A DNA stretch of 64,000 nt from UBA11986 sp031402435 (GTDB lineage Bacteria; Bacteroidota; Ignavibacteria; UBA10030; UBA6906): positions 142,814 through 206,813 of the forward strand of contig JANNSJ010000015.1 in the NCBI GenBank assembly GCA_031402435.1. The letters are read 5' to 3'. A program made the position numbers and the translations under genes. The notes beneath the pieces are model-generated. The model did not search any database. It saw nothing but the letters and a program-made list of their open reading frames with translations, and had not been told where the DNA came from. Shown piece after piece: positions 52,673 to 60,394 of this stretch (its first letter is position 1; every line of letters begins with the position of its first letter).

Positions 52673-54865
52673 ATGCATCAGGCTTCAACTGACATAGGAA
52701 GAGACTTCACGCTCAAGTACGAATCGATTGTGAAGCATCTTGTCTCGCTGGAAATGACAGGGCGCGTTGCTGATGAACATGGCTTCGCCTCAACGCTTGC
52801 GGAGTACTTTGACTTTATGAAGAACCTGCCCGAGATGCTTGCGGGGTCAGACTTTGGCTACACCGCCCTCTACGAAGTGGATCGTGTACTGGAAGGGTTT
52901 TACTCGGAAGCGGCAATGCAACTCTACCAGGAAAGGCCGAAGGAGATGCGCAGTATCGTCATAGACTTCTCTGCCCTTCTGCAGAAGTTTTATCTCATGC
53001 CTAAACTGACGCAAGTCGATGGACGCTACGGCAAGCTTCCAGGCGTCGAGCGATTCTATGCGAATTGGAAAGAGGATCTCGGACGTGATCTCAACGGTGC
53101 GAAACCGGCAACGGAGTACGAACGCGTTTGCGCTGTCGCCGATGTTCTGGTCAAGAGGACTGAACTCAGCATCGAAGTGCGCTATTTTCTTATCTCCAAA
53201 CTCGGCGAGATTGTTGTAACCCTGGGAGTTGATCTGGATTTTGTACAGAGCCGCCTTCGCAACTTTGCCGATCACATCGCCAGCCGGGAGCCGTTTGAAG
53301 ACAGCGTTGTTGGAGGGGAGGTACTGTTGAACCTCCAGGTGCTGAAAACACTTGGACATGACATGAAGAGTTCAGGTATTCCCGTGGATAGCCTCGCAAA
53401 GGCAATGCGTTATTGGAGCAGCCGGGACCAGTTTCTTGACACCATGTTCAAAAGATGGAAATGGACTTGGCTCAACGATTACACATCCCCAATCACACTT
53501 GGCGAACGCTCACAACTCATCGAGACCAGTGATCTGTATCGTTCTCTTGCCGACGGGCAGACGCGGCTTGGCGTGGGACGGTCGTTCCTGGAACATCAGG
53601 AACATCGCCTGAAGAAACCGACGGAGCTTTTTCAACCCATTCCAATTTTCATTCTGGGCCGCTCGAATGTAGGAAAGAGCAGCTTCTTTACTGCAATCAA
53701 TTATGAAGTCTCAAATCGCGGTGGTGACCCATCCAGGAAACTGACGTTCGGGCAACAACTGCAAGCGTATTACGACACGAGCAACAAGAGCTGGCTGGAA
53801 GGGAAGAGCGTTCCGACTGCTGCGTACGTGTATTTTGATTTCTGGCGGGACGTTGATGTTGTCGGCTATTGTACTTATGACTATCGTGGCGGCGACGCGG
53901 AGCCCCAGCAATGGGAGCCGAACCTTCAGGAGATGTTTCGCAATGCCCGTGGCATCATCTTTATGATTGACAATGATGACATGGCGAGCCCGGTGGAGAT
54001 GCGGGCACGAGCAGCATGGTCGCGTACGATTCTGGACTACTGGCGAAACAGCAACCCGCAAGCGCGGCATGTACCCGTCGCGCTTGTTATCAATAAGATC
54101 GATCTGATCATTCCGGAAGCGATGCCCTACATTCAACGACAAAACCTCCTCGCGGACGGATTGCAGGCGGCCTTCATTGAGAACTACGCCATTTCCCGGT
54201 ATGAAGTCGAATCGCCTGATACAAGTTCACCCCTTGGTCGCCTCAAAGACTGCATGCTGAATGACCCGGCAAATAATATCCATCCCAAGCTTCAGGATCT
54301 GGTAATGAGTTTGAGCGAAAACTTCAGCCAGTTCTTCAGTCGCGTTTTGGATGTCACGTACCACTACCAGGTTTATTTGATGTCCTCTCATGCACCGCAG
54401 ACAGACAACAAACTCCCGCTGCCATGGGGAGTGCTGAAGCCGTTTCTCTGGATGACGGAAATCCTCCAGGAGGAACATCTTTCGGAAAGTGTTGCAACGT
54501 ATGAATCCGAGTTGAAATCTCTGGAGAAGGAACTTACGGCGATGAAAGATGGACTCGATTCATTGCAACGTTTGTGGGATGAAATTGACCAGCACCAGCG
54601 GGAGGCTGAAGAAGAAAGGAAAAAGAAAATCCGCTTTGCTCTCACGCAACGCGAACAACGAGTCAAACATTTGCAGGCGTTGATTGGTGATGCTGAAGCG
54701 GATTTCGCGAAGACGGCGAGTACATTCATCGAAACACCTCCCAAAAACAAGGATGAGGTTATTGCCGTATTGCAGAGAAAGATAAAGACAAAGGGCGACC
54801 TTCAGGAAAGCTTGCGGAAGCGTTTGAAAAATTACCAGACCCGTAAAGAGCATAGGACAGTATAG
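52673..54865 (+). CDS. soluble P-loop GTPase with C-terminal coiled coil, T6SS-associated
   Basis: 730 residues with no membrane helix. The first 320 residues are helical and unrecognised. The GTPase domain has G1 GRSNVGKSS at residues 329-337, G3 DYRG at 403-406 (after FDFWRDVDVVGYCTY) and G4 VINKID with NKID at 474-477, a TRAFAC/translation-factor-type or Ras-like core. The final 130 residues are a coiled coil (ESELKSLEKELTAMKDGLDS, QREAEEERKKKIRFALTQRE) and a basic tail. Known T6SS parts include no such soluble GTPase; TssM has a P-loop domain, but it is membrane-anchored and much larger. It follows tssK by 18 bases and is followed by another unknown gene two bases after its stop. Likely an assembly or firing switch. 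Confidence 0.85.
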   Translation: MHQASTDIGRDFTLKYESIVKHLVSLEMTGRVADEHGFASTLAEYFDFMKNLPEMLAGSDFGYTALYEVDRVLEGFYSEAAMQLYQERPKEMRSIVIDFSALLQKFYLMPKLTQVDGRYGKLPGVERFYANWKEDLGRDLNGAKPATEYERVCAVADVLVKRTELSIEVRYFLISKLGEIVVTLGVDLDFVQSRLRNFADHIASREPFEDSVVGGEVLLNLQVLKTLGHDMKSSGIPVDSLAKAMRYWSSRDQFLDTMFKRWKWTWLNDYTSPITLGERSQLIETSDLYRSLADGQTRLGVGRSFLEHQEHRLKKPTELFQPIPIFILGRSNVGKSSFFTAINYEVSNRGGDPSRKLTFGQQLQAYYDTSNKSWLEGKSVPTAAYVYFDFWRDVDVVGYCTYDYRGGDAEPQQWEPNLQEMFRNARGIIFMIDNDDMASPVEMRARAAWSRTILDYWRNSNPQARHVPVALVINKIDLIIPEAMPYIQRQNLLADGLQAAFIENYAISRYEVESPDTSSPLGRLKDCMLNDPANNIHPKLQDLVMSLSENFSQFFSRVLDVTYHYQVYLMSSHAPQTDNKLPLPWGVLKPFLWMTEILQEEHLSESVATYESELKSLEKELTAMKDGLDSLQRLWDEIDQHQREAEEERKKKIRFALTQREQRVKHLQALIGDAEADFAKTASTFIETPPKNKDEVIAVLQRKIKTKGDLQESLRKRLKNYQTRKEHRTV

Positions 54866-54867
54866 AA

Positions 54868-55620
54868 ATGCAGGATGGGTTCTCATATATGGCGTTAGCT
54901 CGTCGCGATCATGATTTCAGGGTCGTTGAAACGTCAAGGGAATTTTCCTGGAGTGCCGCAGCGAAAGAGGAAGCACGTTGGCTTGCTCTTGATTGGTGGG
55001 GAAACTCATTTGTTGACAATTTCACGGGGGCTCTTGGACATGTAATCTCGAAAGCGTCGCGGGATGTATTTCTACTTATGCTTGTCCAGCCCGGGCCAAT
55101 TGCGCCGGACAGATTTGTAGTCTTTCTCACGGCCAACGAATACAGGCGGTTCGGGTACAACCCGTTTCGCGCCGCGGAGCATGGGGTGTTCGGTTTTACG
55201 GAAACGTTCTATCGGCAGCGTGATGAGTCACAGTATTACATTGATTGGAAAGAGCGCATACAGTCTTCTCGTGCCGGCGAGTTCATCTCTCCCGAAACAC
55301 AAAGATCGTATGATCGCGCCGTGGAACATCTCGTGCGTGGCCACAGTCTCATCGTTCCCACTCATGCCGACACGAGTGAATTGTTCAAGGAATTTGAGGA
55401 CTTCACATATTCTCTTTTTCAAGAAGATCTCCGGGGAATCAGTATCTTTACATTCACCAATACCACGACCGACAAGCTGAATCATTTTGGAACATTGCTC
55501 GCGTCGGTGTATAGCACAACGCAAAGCAGGACGTTGAGCGGCATCCTGCATGACCTTGTCCAGGTCGACAACAACGGCTCTCCGTTCATGACCATTCGTC
55601 GGGCCGAGAATACACAATGA
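54868..55620 (+). CDS. hypothetical protein, GTPase-adjacent, T6SS-associated
   Basis: 250 residues, unrecognised. It starts two bases after the GTPase stop, so coupling is very likely. It is a mixed alpha/beta soluble protein: RDVFLLMLVQPGPIAPDRFVV is a buried strand, YRRFGYNPFRAAEHGVFGF and FYRQRDESQYYIDW are aromatic loops, and ISIFTFTNTTTDKLNHFGTL with SVYSTTQSRTLSGILHDLVQ is the C-terminal part, a layout slightly like longin/roadblock or TagF-type adaptors. By position it could be the regulator or effector of the GTPase or a baseplate protein. No motif decides this. Confidence 0.7.
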   Translation: MQDGFSYMALARRDHDFRVVETSREFSWSAAAKEEARWLALDWWGNSFVDNFTGALGHVISKASRDVFLLMLVQPGPIAPDRFVVFLTANEYRRFGYNPFRAAEHGVFGFTETFYRQRDESQYYIDWKERIQSSRAGEFISPETQRSYDRAVEHLVRGHSLIVPTHADTSELFKEFEDFTYSLFQEDLRGISIFTFTNTTTDKLNHFGTLLASVYSTTQSRTLSGILHDLVQVDNNGSPFMTIRRAENTQ

Positions 55621-55645
55621 TAAATCATGTTACCATGGTATCAGC

Positions 55646-57877
55646 ATGAAATTCGACGAACGTTGTAAAGCAAATCTGCTGCGGGCGCAGGATGAAGCCA
55701 AGGCGTTGCGGCACCAGAAGGTTGAGCCGGAACATATTCTCTGGCTCGAAATCCAAACCAATGATGCACACCTTATTGATTTTCTCGAATCGCAGAAGAT
55801 CTCCAAAGCGCATGTTCAGGGCTTGTTGAAGAAGCGCATGGAAGACTTGCCGCGGTCTGCAGGCTCCGAGACCAGAGAAGCTTCCGCCAGACTTAAAGGA
55901 TCCTTTGAAAAGGCAGGCAAGGCCGTGGATGGGCAGGCACTGAGCTGGCATAGCCTCGTCATGGCAACAATCCAGATTGAAAATGATCCACTCACCGAGG
56001 TCATCTGGGATAGTGCAATCACTCCGTATGAGTTTGAGAATTTTGAGAAAGGCGAGCAACAATTAGCCACGGTCACGCTTGGAGAGTCTGAAAAAGATGA
56101 CGTTCTTTCCAAGTATTGCATGGATATGGTGAAGCTTGCAGCAGATGGGAAACTGGGCGCAGTTGTTGGCCGCACTGACGAGATACGCCAGATTACGACA
56201 ATCCTCTCTCAAAAGATGACCAACAATCCGATTCTCGTTGGCGATCCGGGGGTTGGCAAGACTCACATCGTCGAAGGTCTCGCGGTCAAAATCCATAAGG
56301 GGGAGGCAGGACCGGTACTCACAGGAAAAAGGATTCTTTCGCTTGATTTGGGACTGTTACTGGCAGGCGCGAATTACAGGGGTGAATTCGAGGAGCGGCT
56401 GAAATCCATTATCAAGGCTGTCGGGGCATCCAAAGGGAATATCATTCTTTTTGTCGATGAAATACATACGTTGATGGGTGCGGGTCAAACGGGAGGGGCA
56501 CTTGATGCTGCAAATCTTATCAAACCGGCACTGGCAAGGGGAGAATTGTGGTTGATCGGAGCCACAACTTATGCAGAATTTCGTAAGCACATTGAAAAAG
56601 ACCCTGCATTCTCGCGGCGCTTCGGTCGCGTCAATGTTCCTGAACCCACTCACGCGGAAACCGTTACCATATTGAAAGGCGTGCGCGAGAAGTTCTTCCA
56701 ACACCACAGTGTTGAAGTACCCGACGAGCAGATAGACACAATCGTTTCACTTTCCGGCCGGTATATTGGAGACAATCAGTTTCCTGCAAAGGCAATTCAG
56801 GTTCTGGACAATACGTGTGCACGCGTCAAACTGGCCCAAGTTCTGGGCGAGCGGAGCGATGCAACTGTAAAGAACGAGGACATTGCACAATCCGTGGCAG
56901 AGAAGACAGGGATTCCTGTTGAGAAGATATTCAAGGATGAGTCGGCACGGCTTCTTGAAATGGAAGCACTGATGAACAAAGATGTCGTCGGTCAGGAAGA
57001 TGCTGTTGGAGTGATTGCAAAACGACTCCGCATGATGTCGCTCCCGTTCCGTGATGCCGTGCGACCACGGGGAATCTTCTTGTTTATGGGACCATCGGGT
57101 GTTGGCAAGACAGAACTGGCAAAGCGTATCGCAAAAGAGATGTTCGATAATCCCAAACAATTCCTCCGCCTGGACATGTCGGAGTATACGGACGAGCACA
57201 CATCGCGGCGGCTTGTGGGAGCGGATCCAGGCCTCGTTGGTTATGAGGAAGGAGGTGTGTTGACAGAAGCCATACGTCGTCGACCATACTCGCTCGTTCT
57301 CCTTGATGAGATCGACAAAGCCCACAAGAAAGTTTGCCAGCTCTTCCTTCAGGTGTTCGATGAAGGAAGGCTTACCGACAGTCAGGGCAATACGATCAAT
57401 TTCTCGAATGCGATTTTTATTTTGACTTCAAATCACGGCTTCAGCGGTGTGGATGTCGATGCAACGCTTGACGAGTCGGCGCTTGCCCAGCGTGGGCTTG
57501 ACCACCTGAAGCGCCATATCGGGCCCGAGTTTATCAAACGCATGGATGAAGTGGTGGTCTTCAAGTATCTCAAACCGGCAGATATCGAACAAATTATCGA
57601 TCAAAAATTTTCCGCATTTGCCCGGCAATTCGCTCAAGCTCCGGGCGCACGTCCTGTGGCATTTACCATTGATCCTGCTGCGAAAAAGCTTATCGTGGAG
57701 CGTGGATATCAGAAGGAATTCGGTGCGCGGTCGGTTACAACGTACATCGATACGGAGGTTGCCAGCACCGTGGCAACAGAAATCCTGAAGAGAAGAGTGG
57801 AAAAGGGCGGGATGTATATGCCGGAGAAGATTCTCGTGAACACCAACGATTCAGCATTACACATCGAGATCGCATAG
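55646..57877 (+). CDS. tssH: TssH/ClpV-type AAA+ ATPase lacking the middle domain
   Basis: 743 residues. A Clp N-domain (LLRAQDEAKALRHQKVEPEH) is followed by AAA1 with Walker A GDPGVGKT (about 199-206) and Walker B ILFVDEIHT, and AAA2 with Walker A GPSGVGKT (about 482-489), Walker B LVLLDEIDKA, and sensor TSNHGFS. The coiled middle domain of ClpB and the shortened one of ClpV are missing: QVLGERSDATVKNEDIAQS joins AAA1 to AAA2 directly, giving ClpA-like length. No ClpP-docking IGL/F loop is seen in the stretch after TSNHGFSGV, so a sheath-recycling role is more likely than proteolysis. It follows the unknown gene and is immediately followed, with no gap, by tube protein 1. Confidence 0.85.
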   Translation: MKFDERCKANLLRAQDEAKALRHQKVEPEHILWLEIQTNDAHLIDFLESQKISKAHVQGLLKKRMEDLPRSAGSETREASARLKGSFEKAGKAVDGQALSWHSLVMATIQIENDPLTEVIWDSAITPYEFENFEKGEQQLATVTLGESEKDDVLSKYCMDMVKLAADGKLGAVVGRTDEIRQITTILSQKMTNNPILVGDPGVGKTHIVEGLAVKIHKGEAGPVLTGKRILSLDLGLLLAGANYRGEFEERLKSIIKAVGASKGNIILFVDEIHTLMGAGQTGGALDAANLIKPALARGELWLIGATTYAEFRKHIEKDPAFSRRFGRVNVPEPTHAETVTILKGVREKFFQHHSVEVPDEQIDTIVSLSGRYIGDNQFPAKAIQVLDNTCARVKLAQVLGERSDATVKNEDIAQSVAEKTGIPVEKIFKDESARLLEMEALMNKDVVGQEDAVGVIAKRLRMMSLPFRDAVRPRGIFLFMGPSGVGKTELAKRIAKEMFDNPKQFLRLDMSEYTDEHTSRRLVGADPGLVGYEEGGVLTEAIRRRPYSLVLLDEIDKAHKKVCQLFLQVFDEGRLTDSQGNTINFSNAIFILTSNHGFSGVDVDATLDESALAQRGLDHLKRHIGPEFIKRMDEVVVFKYLKPADIEQIIDQKFSAFARQFAQAPGARPVAFTIDPAAKKLIVERGYQKEFGARSVTTYIDTEVASTVATEILKRRVEKGGMYMPEKILVNTNDSALHIEIA

Positions 57878-58321
57878 ATGCCATATCCGAAGAGTGTCAC
57901 TATTGATGATGAAGTAATCCAGGAAGTGGAAGATGTGCGGATCAGCGTATCCACGCCCGTGGATTCCGAAACGGGGATCTGGCGGGGCAAGACGGAGCCA
58001 ATCAAGGTCGTGCTGAAACGGAGAGCACGTAATTCCCCGACGAGTCACTTTTTCTGGTATACTGCTGATGCTGAAGAGACATCATTCTTCACGGGAACAA
58101 TCGTCCTTCAAAACGTCGCCGAGAAAACCACCTACACCATCAAGATGAACCAGGCGCTCATTGACAACTACACGTTCGAGCAACCTGAGGAGGACGGCGA
58201 CCTCGAAGAGACAATAGAAATCACGGTGTGGGATTTTGAACTTTCCGCTGAAGGGAAGGGAAAGAAAGTGTTCAAGATTGATCCATCAGGCGAGAGTGAA
58301 AGCACATCTGGCGGCGACTGA
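57878..58321 (+). CDS. Hcp-like tube protein 1
   Basis: 147 residues, start codon directly after the tssH stop. Beta-rich: MPYPKSVTIDDEVIQEVEDV, PIKVVLKRRARNSP, FFTGTIVLQNVAEKTTYTIK and IEITVWDFEL. It shares with tube protein 2 the MPYP-SV start, the RRARN-P strand and the GxIxLQ-xAE strand, so the two are paralogues. The fold and size fit Hcp/phage tail tube proteins, which stack as rings inside the sheath. The C-terminal GESESTSGGD tail is acidic and probably disordered. Evidence is fold pattern and context; sequence identity to classical Hcp is low. Confidence 0.7.
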   Translation: MPYPKSVTIDDEVIQEVEDVRISVSTPVDSETGIWRGKTEPIKVVLKRRARNSPTSHFFWYTADAEETSFFTGTIVLQNVAEKTTYTIKMNQALIDNYTFEQPEEDGDLEETIEITVWDFELSAEGKGKKVFKIDPSGESESTSGGD

Positions 58322-58361
58322 CCGGCATTGTTATTAATATCATTCACAAAGGAGCTTCACT

Positions 58362-58892
58362 ATGGCAAAAACACAGGATGTGGACAAGGCCCGGCGGATT
58401 CTGCCGACAAACGCTGTCCCGGGGGTTGCGGAGTTGAACAGCAACTTCACCATGGTCATCGCGTCTGTCAACCCGGAGACCGCTGGCGAAGATGCCACCC
58501 CGGTAACGTGTGGTTCGATCGGAGAAGTGGCGGAGAAGTTCCAGCCAAAGCTCGAAGTGGAAATAAAAAAACTTGAGAACCTTGGTGCTGAAAAGGTCGA
58601 TGAGACGACGACCTCAGTAACGATGCGCTATGGAGAAGAAGCGTCACAGGTGATGAATGATTTTGGCGCTGAGAACATTGCAGTGAAGGCGAAAACCAAT
58701 GAAGGTGAGCGCGTTCTTCTCGACCAGCAGCTTTCCTACACCGTTCTCGAAGATCTCCAGGAACGTCTCAAGGACCAGAAATTTGCGCAACTCTTCCAGA
58801 GCAACAAGGATGCGTTGATTCAAACGCTCACCGCCGAGATTGAGCGAATGCAGAAAATTGTGGATGAGCAGAAGTTGAGTTCGCTGGAATAG
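58362..58892 (+). CDS. tssB: TssB-like contractile sheath small subunit
   Basis: 176 residues after AAGGAG. ARRILPTNAVPGVAELNSNF opens the protein, then VTCGSIGEVAEKFQPKLEVE, which is the TssB core with the F-x-P motif after the helix, and VMNDFGAENIAVKAKTNEGE, with a helical C-terminus (QERLKDQKFAQLFQSNKDALI, AEIERMQKIVDEQKL). TssB (VipA) pairs with TssC (VipB) to form the contractile sheath. It is separated from tssC by three Hcp-like genes, an unusual order. Length is normal. Confidence 0.8.
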   Translation: MAKTQDVDKARRILPTNAVPGVAELNSNFTMVIASVNPETAGEDATPVTCGSIGEVAEKFQPKLEVEIKKLENLGAEKVDETTTSVTMRYGEEASQVMNDFGAENIAVKAKTNEGERVLLDQQLSYTVLEDLQERLKDQKFAQLFQSNKDALIQTLTAEIERMQKIVDEQKLSSLE

Positions 58893-58941
58893 CACAAGAC
58901 GATCATAGAAACTCACATAACAAATAATCAAGAGGTGTATC

Positions 58942-59385
58942 ATGCCGTATCCTGTTAGTGTCGAGATAGGCGGTGAAAAGATCCTGGAGGTGGATGATAT
59001 CCAGCTCACAACGAACACCGGCTCAAATGAAAAAGGGTTCTGGGCGAGACGTGCGAGTGCAGTCCAAATTACGTTGAGTCGACGCGCACGCAACGCGCCG
59101 ATGGTCAACTTTTTTGCATTGGTCACAGGCGGAAGCCCTGGAGGAAAGAGCAATGGCAAGTTGAAGACCGCGAACGGGAAAATTATCCTGCAAGACGCTG
59201 CTGAACGTCAGACGTTTACACTCGAGTTGAATAACCTCTGGGTCTCGAATTGGGAATTCAACCAGGCAGGAGAAGACGCGGACCTTGTGGAGAAGATTAC
59301 ATTGCAGGTTGGAAAACTAACGATGGATGTCGCTGGCCAGCCGCAGGTTGAGTTTGAAGTGCCCCAATTCCACAAACCGACATAA
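58942..59385 (+). CDS. Hcp-like tube protein 2
   Basis: 147 residues. MPYPVSVEIGGEKILEVDDI, VQITLSRRARNAPMVNFFAL, GKIILQDAAERQTFTLELNN and LWVSNWEFNQAGEDADLVEK match tube protein 1 over its whole length (same MPYP start, RRARN strand, FF pair and xxLQ-xAE strand). It has an extra Gly/Ser/Lys-rich loop (GGSPGGKSNGKLKTANG). It is the second member of a pair; in eCIS-type systems several tube or tail-cap paralogues share one fold and occupy different levels, so 1 and 2 may not be interchangeable. Confidence 0.7.
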   Translation: MPYPVSVEIGGEKILEVDDIQLTTNTGSNEKGFWARRASAVQITLSRRARNAPMVNFFALVTGGSPGGKSNGKLKTANGKIILQDAAERQTFTLELNNLWVSNWEFNQAGEDADLVEKITLQVGKLTMDVAGQPQVEFEVPQFHKPT

Positions 59386-59400
59386 CGAGGAGCCTACGCC

Positions 59401-59841
59401 ATGATCAAAGACTATACAATAGAATTGAACAACACCAAGATCCCCAATATCATGGAGATCACCGTTGCCCTCGAAAGCCCCAAAGACGGCATGGGCATGA
59501 AAACGGAAAACACGTTTGCCGCAACCGTGACAGTGAAACGCAATGCCAGCGAAAATGCCATCACGAAAGTATTCTCTCTTGCTACAAACAAAGATGGGAA
59601 GAAATTCCTTTTCGAAGGGAAGCTCGAGTTTATCTCTGACGATGGGCAGAAGCCGTACAAGTTCGATCTCAAGTCCACCTATGTTTCAGCATGGACACTG
59701 AGCAATCCATCGTCAGCAAGTTCACCCACGGAAGAGACGTTCGAACTCAAAGTAGGGAACTTAATCTTTGAAGGCCAGACGAAAGATGGCGGTACGGCCA
59801 AGGCCACATTCGATCTTCCGCTCTTCTATGGCTCGAAGTAG
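59401..59841 (+). CDS. Hcp-like tube protein 3
   Basis: 146 residues. MIKDYTIELNNTKIPNIMEI, FAATVTVKRNASENAITKVF, GKLEFISDDGQKPYKFDLKS and ETFELKVGNLIFEGQTKDGG are the strands of an Hcp-type barrel. It shares most with tube protein 4 (MIKxYxIxLN, xxIPxI, ASExAI, and SAWTLSNP against CEWTLDNP) and less with 1 and 2. It follows tube protein 2 after 15 bases. Context and fold are the basis; a direct Hcp match is not claimed. Confidence 0.68.
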   Translation: MIKDYTIELNNTKIPNIMEITVALESPKDGMGMKTENTFAATVTVKRNASENAITKVFSLATNKDGKKFLFEGKLEFISDDGQKPYKFDLKSTYVSAWTLSNPSSASSPTEETFELKVGNLIFEGQTKDGGTAKATFDLPLFYGSK

Positions 59842-59877
59842 GGAGGGTATGCCAGCACCTTTAATGTAAAGGCGTTC

Positions 59878-60327
59878 ATGATAAAAAAATATCAAATCAA
59901 GTTGAACGACAGTGTTATTCCCGATATCCGTTCCATTACTGTCAAGTTCGACGGGCCTGCAAGCAAGAAAGGCGTTGGAAGCCCGCCGACCAAGGCAGCG
60001 GACATAACCGTGGTGCGCGATGCGAGTGAACGGGCAATCCTTGACGTGTTTGCGTTGACGACGAATGAGGATGGGAAGATGAACATCATCACCGGTGAGA
60101 TCGATTTCACGGATGATGAAGGAAAACGGGAGTATCACTTCAGTATCAAAAAGGCATTGGTCTGCGAGTGGACGCTGGACAACCCGGCATCAGCAACCGC
60201 ACCGACGCTTGAAACATTCAAACTAAAAGTCGGCGACATGATATATATACCCAAGGATTCGGAGAACCAGAGAAAATTCGAGGTGGAGGCTTTCAAGAAA
60301 TTGAAAGTCGGGACAAACGCACTCTAG
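59878..60327 (+). CDS. Hcp-like tube protein 4
   Basis: 149 residues. MIKKYQIKLNDSVIPDIRSI, ITVVRDASERAILDVFAL, GEIDFTDDEGKREYHFSIKK and CEWTLDNPASATAPTLETFK are shared with tube protein 3. The C-terminus differs (KDSENQRKFEVEAFKKLKVG). Proteins 3 and 4 form the second paralogue pair, so the locus encodes four Hcp-like chains in two subfamilies. The ATG has no strong ribosome binding site, but the conserved first strand begins here. Confidence 0.68.
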   Translation: MIKKYQIKLNDSVIPDIRSITVKFDGPASKKGVGSPPTKAADITVVRDASERAILDVFALTTNEDGKMNIITGEIDFTDDEGKREYHFSIKKALVCEWTLDNPASATAPTLETFKLKVGDMIYIPKDSENQRKFEVEAFKKLKVGTNAL

Positions 60328-60394
60328 CCATCTCGAAAGAAAACGATCGGACACATTCACAGGTGGTTTCACAATAGCTTGAAAGGAATGAACA

